DNA from: Verrucomicrobiales bacterium
GTDB lineage: Bacteria; Verrucomicrobiota; Verrucomicrobiia; Methylacidiphilales; JAAUTS01
Direction of reading: 5' to 3'
Length of the DNA stretch: 13,182 bases
Assembly (NCBI GenBank): GCA_031279715.1
Contig: JAITHY010000018.1
Location: 1 to 13,182 of the forward strand
Position numbers and translations under genes: made by a program
In this document: in pieces, positions 11,653-13,182 of the stretch
Layout: each line of letters starts with the position of its first letter
Position numbering within the stretch: the first letter of the stretch is position 1
The notes under the pieces: generated by a model
Seen by the model: the letters and a program-made list of their open reading frames with translations, nothing else
Database searches by the model: none
What the model was told of the DNA's origin: nothing

Positions 11653-13182
11653 ATGAAAAACGGCAAAAAAAACACGGCAAAAAAAAAGCTATCGTCCACC
11701 CTCAGCGGCGCTGACATTCTGGTCCGCGCGCTGGAGTTGGAGGGCGTCGACACCGTATTTGCCTACCCCGGCGGCGCCAGCATGATGTTTCACCAGTCGC
11801 TGACCCGCTCCAAACAAATCCGCACCATCCTGCCGCGTCACGAGCAAGGCGGGGCATTCATGGCGGGCGGCTACGCGCGCGCATCCGGCAAGGCCGGCGT
11901 GTGCATGGCGACCAGCGGGCCGGGCGCGACCAACCTCGTCACCGGCGTGGCGGACGCGTTCATGGATTCCATCCCGCTCATCGCCATCACGGGCCAGGTG
12001 GCGCGACCCATGATTGGCAAGGGCGCGTTTCAGGAAACCGACGTTTACGGCATGACCGTTCCCATCGTGAAGCACAGTTACCTCGTGATGGACGTAAACG
12101 ACATCCCGCGCATCGTCAAGGAGGCGTTCAAAATCGCCACCAGCGGACGCCCCGGCCCCGTGTGGATTGACGTGCCCAAGGACGTGCAAGGCGCCCTCAC
12201 CAAACCCGTGTTCCCCGCTGATGTTGACCTGCCCGGCTTGGTGGATCACGCGCGGGCTGACGATGTGGCGTTGCATGAACTTCTCGGCTTGATTGAAAAA
12301 TCCGAGCGCCCGCTTCTGCATATCGGCGGCGGCGTGATTGCCGCTGACGCCGCCGGTGAATTGAAAAAATTCGCCGAGACGACGCAAATCCCCGTCTCCA
12401 CCACGCTGATGGGCATCGGCGCTTTCCCGGAAAACCACGCCCTCTCCTGCAAATGGCTCGGCATGCACGGCCCCGTGTACGCCAACCGCGCCGCTGACGA
12501 TTGCGACTTGCTCATCGCCATCGGCGTCCGCTTCTCCGACCGCGTAACCGGCAAGGTCAGCGAGTTCGCCAAACGCGCCACCATCATCCACATCGAGACC
12601 GACGAGGCGGAGATTAACAAGAACAAGGCCGTGCAGCTGCCCATCCTCAGCGACGTGAAATACGCGCTGCGCCGCCTCAACGAAATCATCCGCAAAGAAC
12701 ACCGTCAGCGCAAAACCTTCCCCGCCTGGCACCGGAAAATCGACGCCTGGAAACGCGAGTTCCCGCTGCATTACAACACCGTCCCCGGCACCATCCTGCC
12801 GCAGCAAATTGTCGAGGAACTCAGCAACCTCACCCGCGGCAACGCCATCATCAGCGTCGGCGTCGGCCAGCACCAAATGTGGGCGGCGCAATTCTACGAT
12901 TACACCCGCCCGCGCACCTACCTCAGCAGCAGCGGCCTCGGCTCAATGGGCTTTGGTTATCCCGCCGCGCTCGGCGCAAAAGTGGCGCGCCCTGCCGAGC
13001 AAGTCATCGACATCGACGGCGACGGCTCGTTCATGATGAACGTGCAGGAACTCGCCACCGCCGCCGTTGAGAAAATCCCCGCGAAAGTCATCATCATCAA
13101 CAATCAACACCTCGGCATGGTGGTGCAATGGGAAGACCGTTTCTTCGACAGCAACCGCGGCCACACCTACCTCGGCAAACAC
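11653..13182 (+). CDS. ilvB: Acetolactate synthase large subunit (biosynthetic), 3' end beyond window
   Basis: The frame is open from the ATG at 11653 to the right edge: 510 residues of a family usually about 570-600 long. The enzyme joins pyruvate with pyruvate or 2-oxobutyrate, the first common step of valine, leucine and isoleucine synthesis, using ThDP, Mg2+ and FAD. After a Lys/Asn-rich 16-residue lead come AYPGGASMMFHQSL (37-50), RHEQGGAFMAGGYARASG (62-79) with catalytic Glu64, TSGPGATNLVTG (87-98), ITGQV (112-116), and the central FAD-associated domain (about 190-350). The ThDP domain has SSSGLGSMGFGYPAALGAK (425-443) and the metal-binding motif GDGSF to NN (456-484). A biosynthetic AHAS is more likely than a catabolic AlsS, given the family-like IGKGAFQETD and central region. 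The regulatory subunit ilvN would be expected downstream. There is no Shine-Dalgarno site. Confidence 0.95.
   Translation, partial: MKNGKKNTAKKKLSSTLSGADILVRALELEGVDTVFAYPGGASMMFHQSLTRSKQIRTILPRHEQGGAFMAGGYARASGKAGVCMATSGPGATNLVTGVADAFMDSIPLIAITGQVARPMIGKGAFQETDVYGMTVPIVKHSYLVMDVNDIPRIVKEAFKIATSGRPGPVWIDVPKDVQGALTKPVFPADVDLPGLVDHARADDVALHELLGLIEKSERPLLHIGGGVIAADAAGELKKFAETTQIPVSTTLMGIGAFPENHALSCKWLGMHGPVYANRAADDCDLLIAIGVRFSDRVTGKVSEFAKRATIIHIETDEAEINKNKAVQLPILSDVKYALRRLNEIIRKEHRQRKTFPAWHRKIDAWKREFPLHYNTVPGTILPQQIVEELSNLTRGNAIISVGVGQHQMWAAQFYDYTRPRTYLSSSGLGSMGFGYPAALGAKVARPAEQVIDIDGDGSFMMNVQELATAAVEKIPAKVIIINNQHLGMVVQWEDRFFDSNRGHTYLGKH

Larger units (their letters stand above)
49..12710. repeat. 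Dispersed over-represented word CGCTGAC / GTCAGCG
   Basis: By hand I count about 50 copies of GCTGAC or its complement across the window, about 43 of them as CGCTGAC; the common extension is CGCTGACGGTG. They occur in both orientations (about 28 and 23), in nearly every gene and in the gaps, in different reading frames. Examples: 49, 655, 1951, 2241, 2269-2281 (palindromic pair), 2307, 2439, 2493, 4876, 5119, 5606, 7244, 7614, 8431, 8984, 10940, 11708, 12352, 12704. The function is unknown. Confidence 0.75.

Noticed and set aside
11689..12891. Long open frame (400 codons) on the minus strand opposite ilvB
   Set aside because: Shadow frame, His/Gly/Asp/Val-rich without recognisable domains; ilvB on the plus strand carries all expected motifs.

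Overview
The window is ordinary chromosomal DNA of a GC-rich bacterium, with no mobile elements, CRISPR arrays or tRNAs that I can see. Gene content and protein style suggest a Verrucomicrobiota-like or neighbouring PVC-type lineage. The pointers are a standalone GlmU-like left-handed beta-helix protein, a secreted Sel1-repeat protein, the style of the acetolactate synthase, and few Shine-Dalgarno sites. This placement is inference from memory of families, not from a search.

Layout, left to right. (1) The 3' end of hemB (+) converges on rnpB, the RNase P RNA gene (-); the rnpB terminator abuts the hemB stop codon. (2) Divergent from rnpB is a secreted NamZ/DUF1343 exo-beta-N-acetylmuramidase (+). 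Its last 7 nt overlap the end of ybeY on the other strand. (3) A minus-strand operon phoH - 7TM-HD phosphodiesterase (PgpH-like) - ybeY follows, in the same order as in Bacillus. The coupling is tight: stop and start codons abut at the first junction and the genes overlap by 110 nt at the second. (4) Divergent from phoH lie a GlmU-like beta-helix acyltransferase, then a CNNM/CBS/CorC membrane protein joined by an ATGA overlap to a secreted Sel1-repeat protein (all +). (5) On the minus strand are NAD-malic enzyme and, transcribed towards it, rplM-rpsI (ribosomal proteins L13 and S9). (6) Divergent from rplM is the acetolactate synthase large subunit (+), which runs off the window after 510 residues.

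Functional themes are RNA and ribosome metabolism (rnpB, ybeY, phoH, rplM, rpsI), cell envelope and muropeptide turnover (NamZ, beta-helix acyltransferase, CNNM, Sel1), probable cyclic-dinucleotide turnover (HD protein), and central and amino-acid metabolism (hemB, malic enzyme, ilvB).

The most unusual signal is not a gene. The short word CGCTGAC (reverse complement GTCAGCG), often extended to CGCTGACGGTG, occurs about 43 times by hand count, and its core GCTGAC about 50 times. A random sequence of this composition would have roughly 2-3 and 8. It lies on both strands, in all kinds of genes and between genes, and it biases codon choice: GCT alanine codons mostly precede a codon beginning GA. 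This resembles a genome-wide sequence tag such as an uptake sequence, a HIP1-like element, a Chi-like site or a methylation target. A second theme is that several recognisable promoters sit so close to the start codon that the mRNAs would be leaderless or nearly so, while Shine-Dalgarno sites appear mainly at operon-internal genes.
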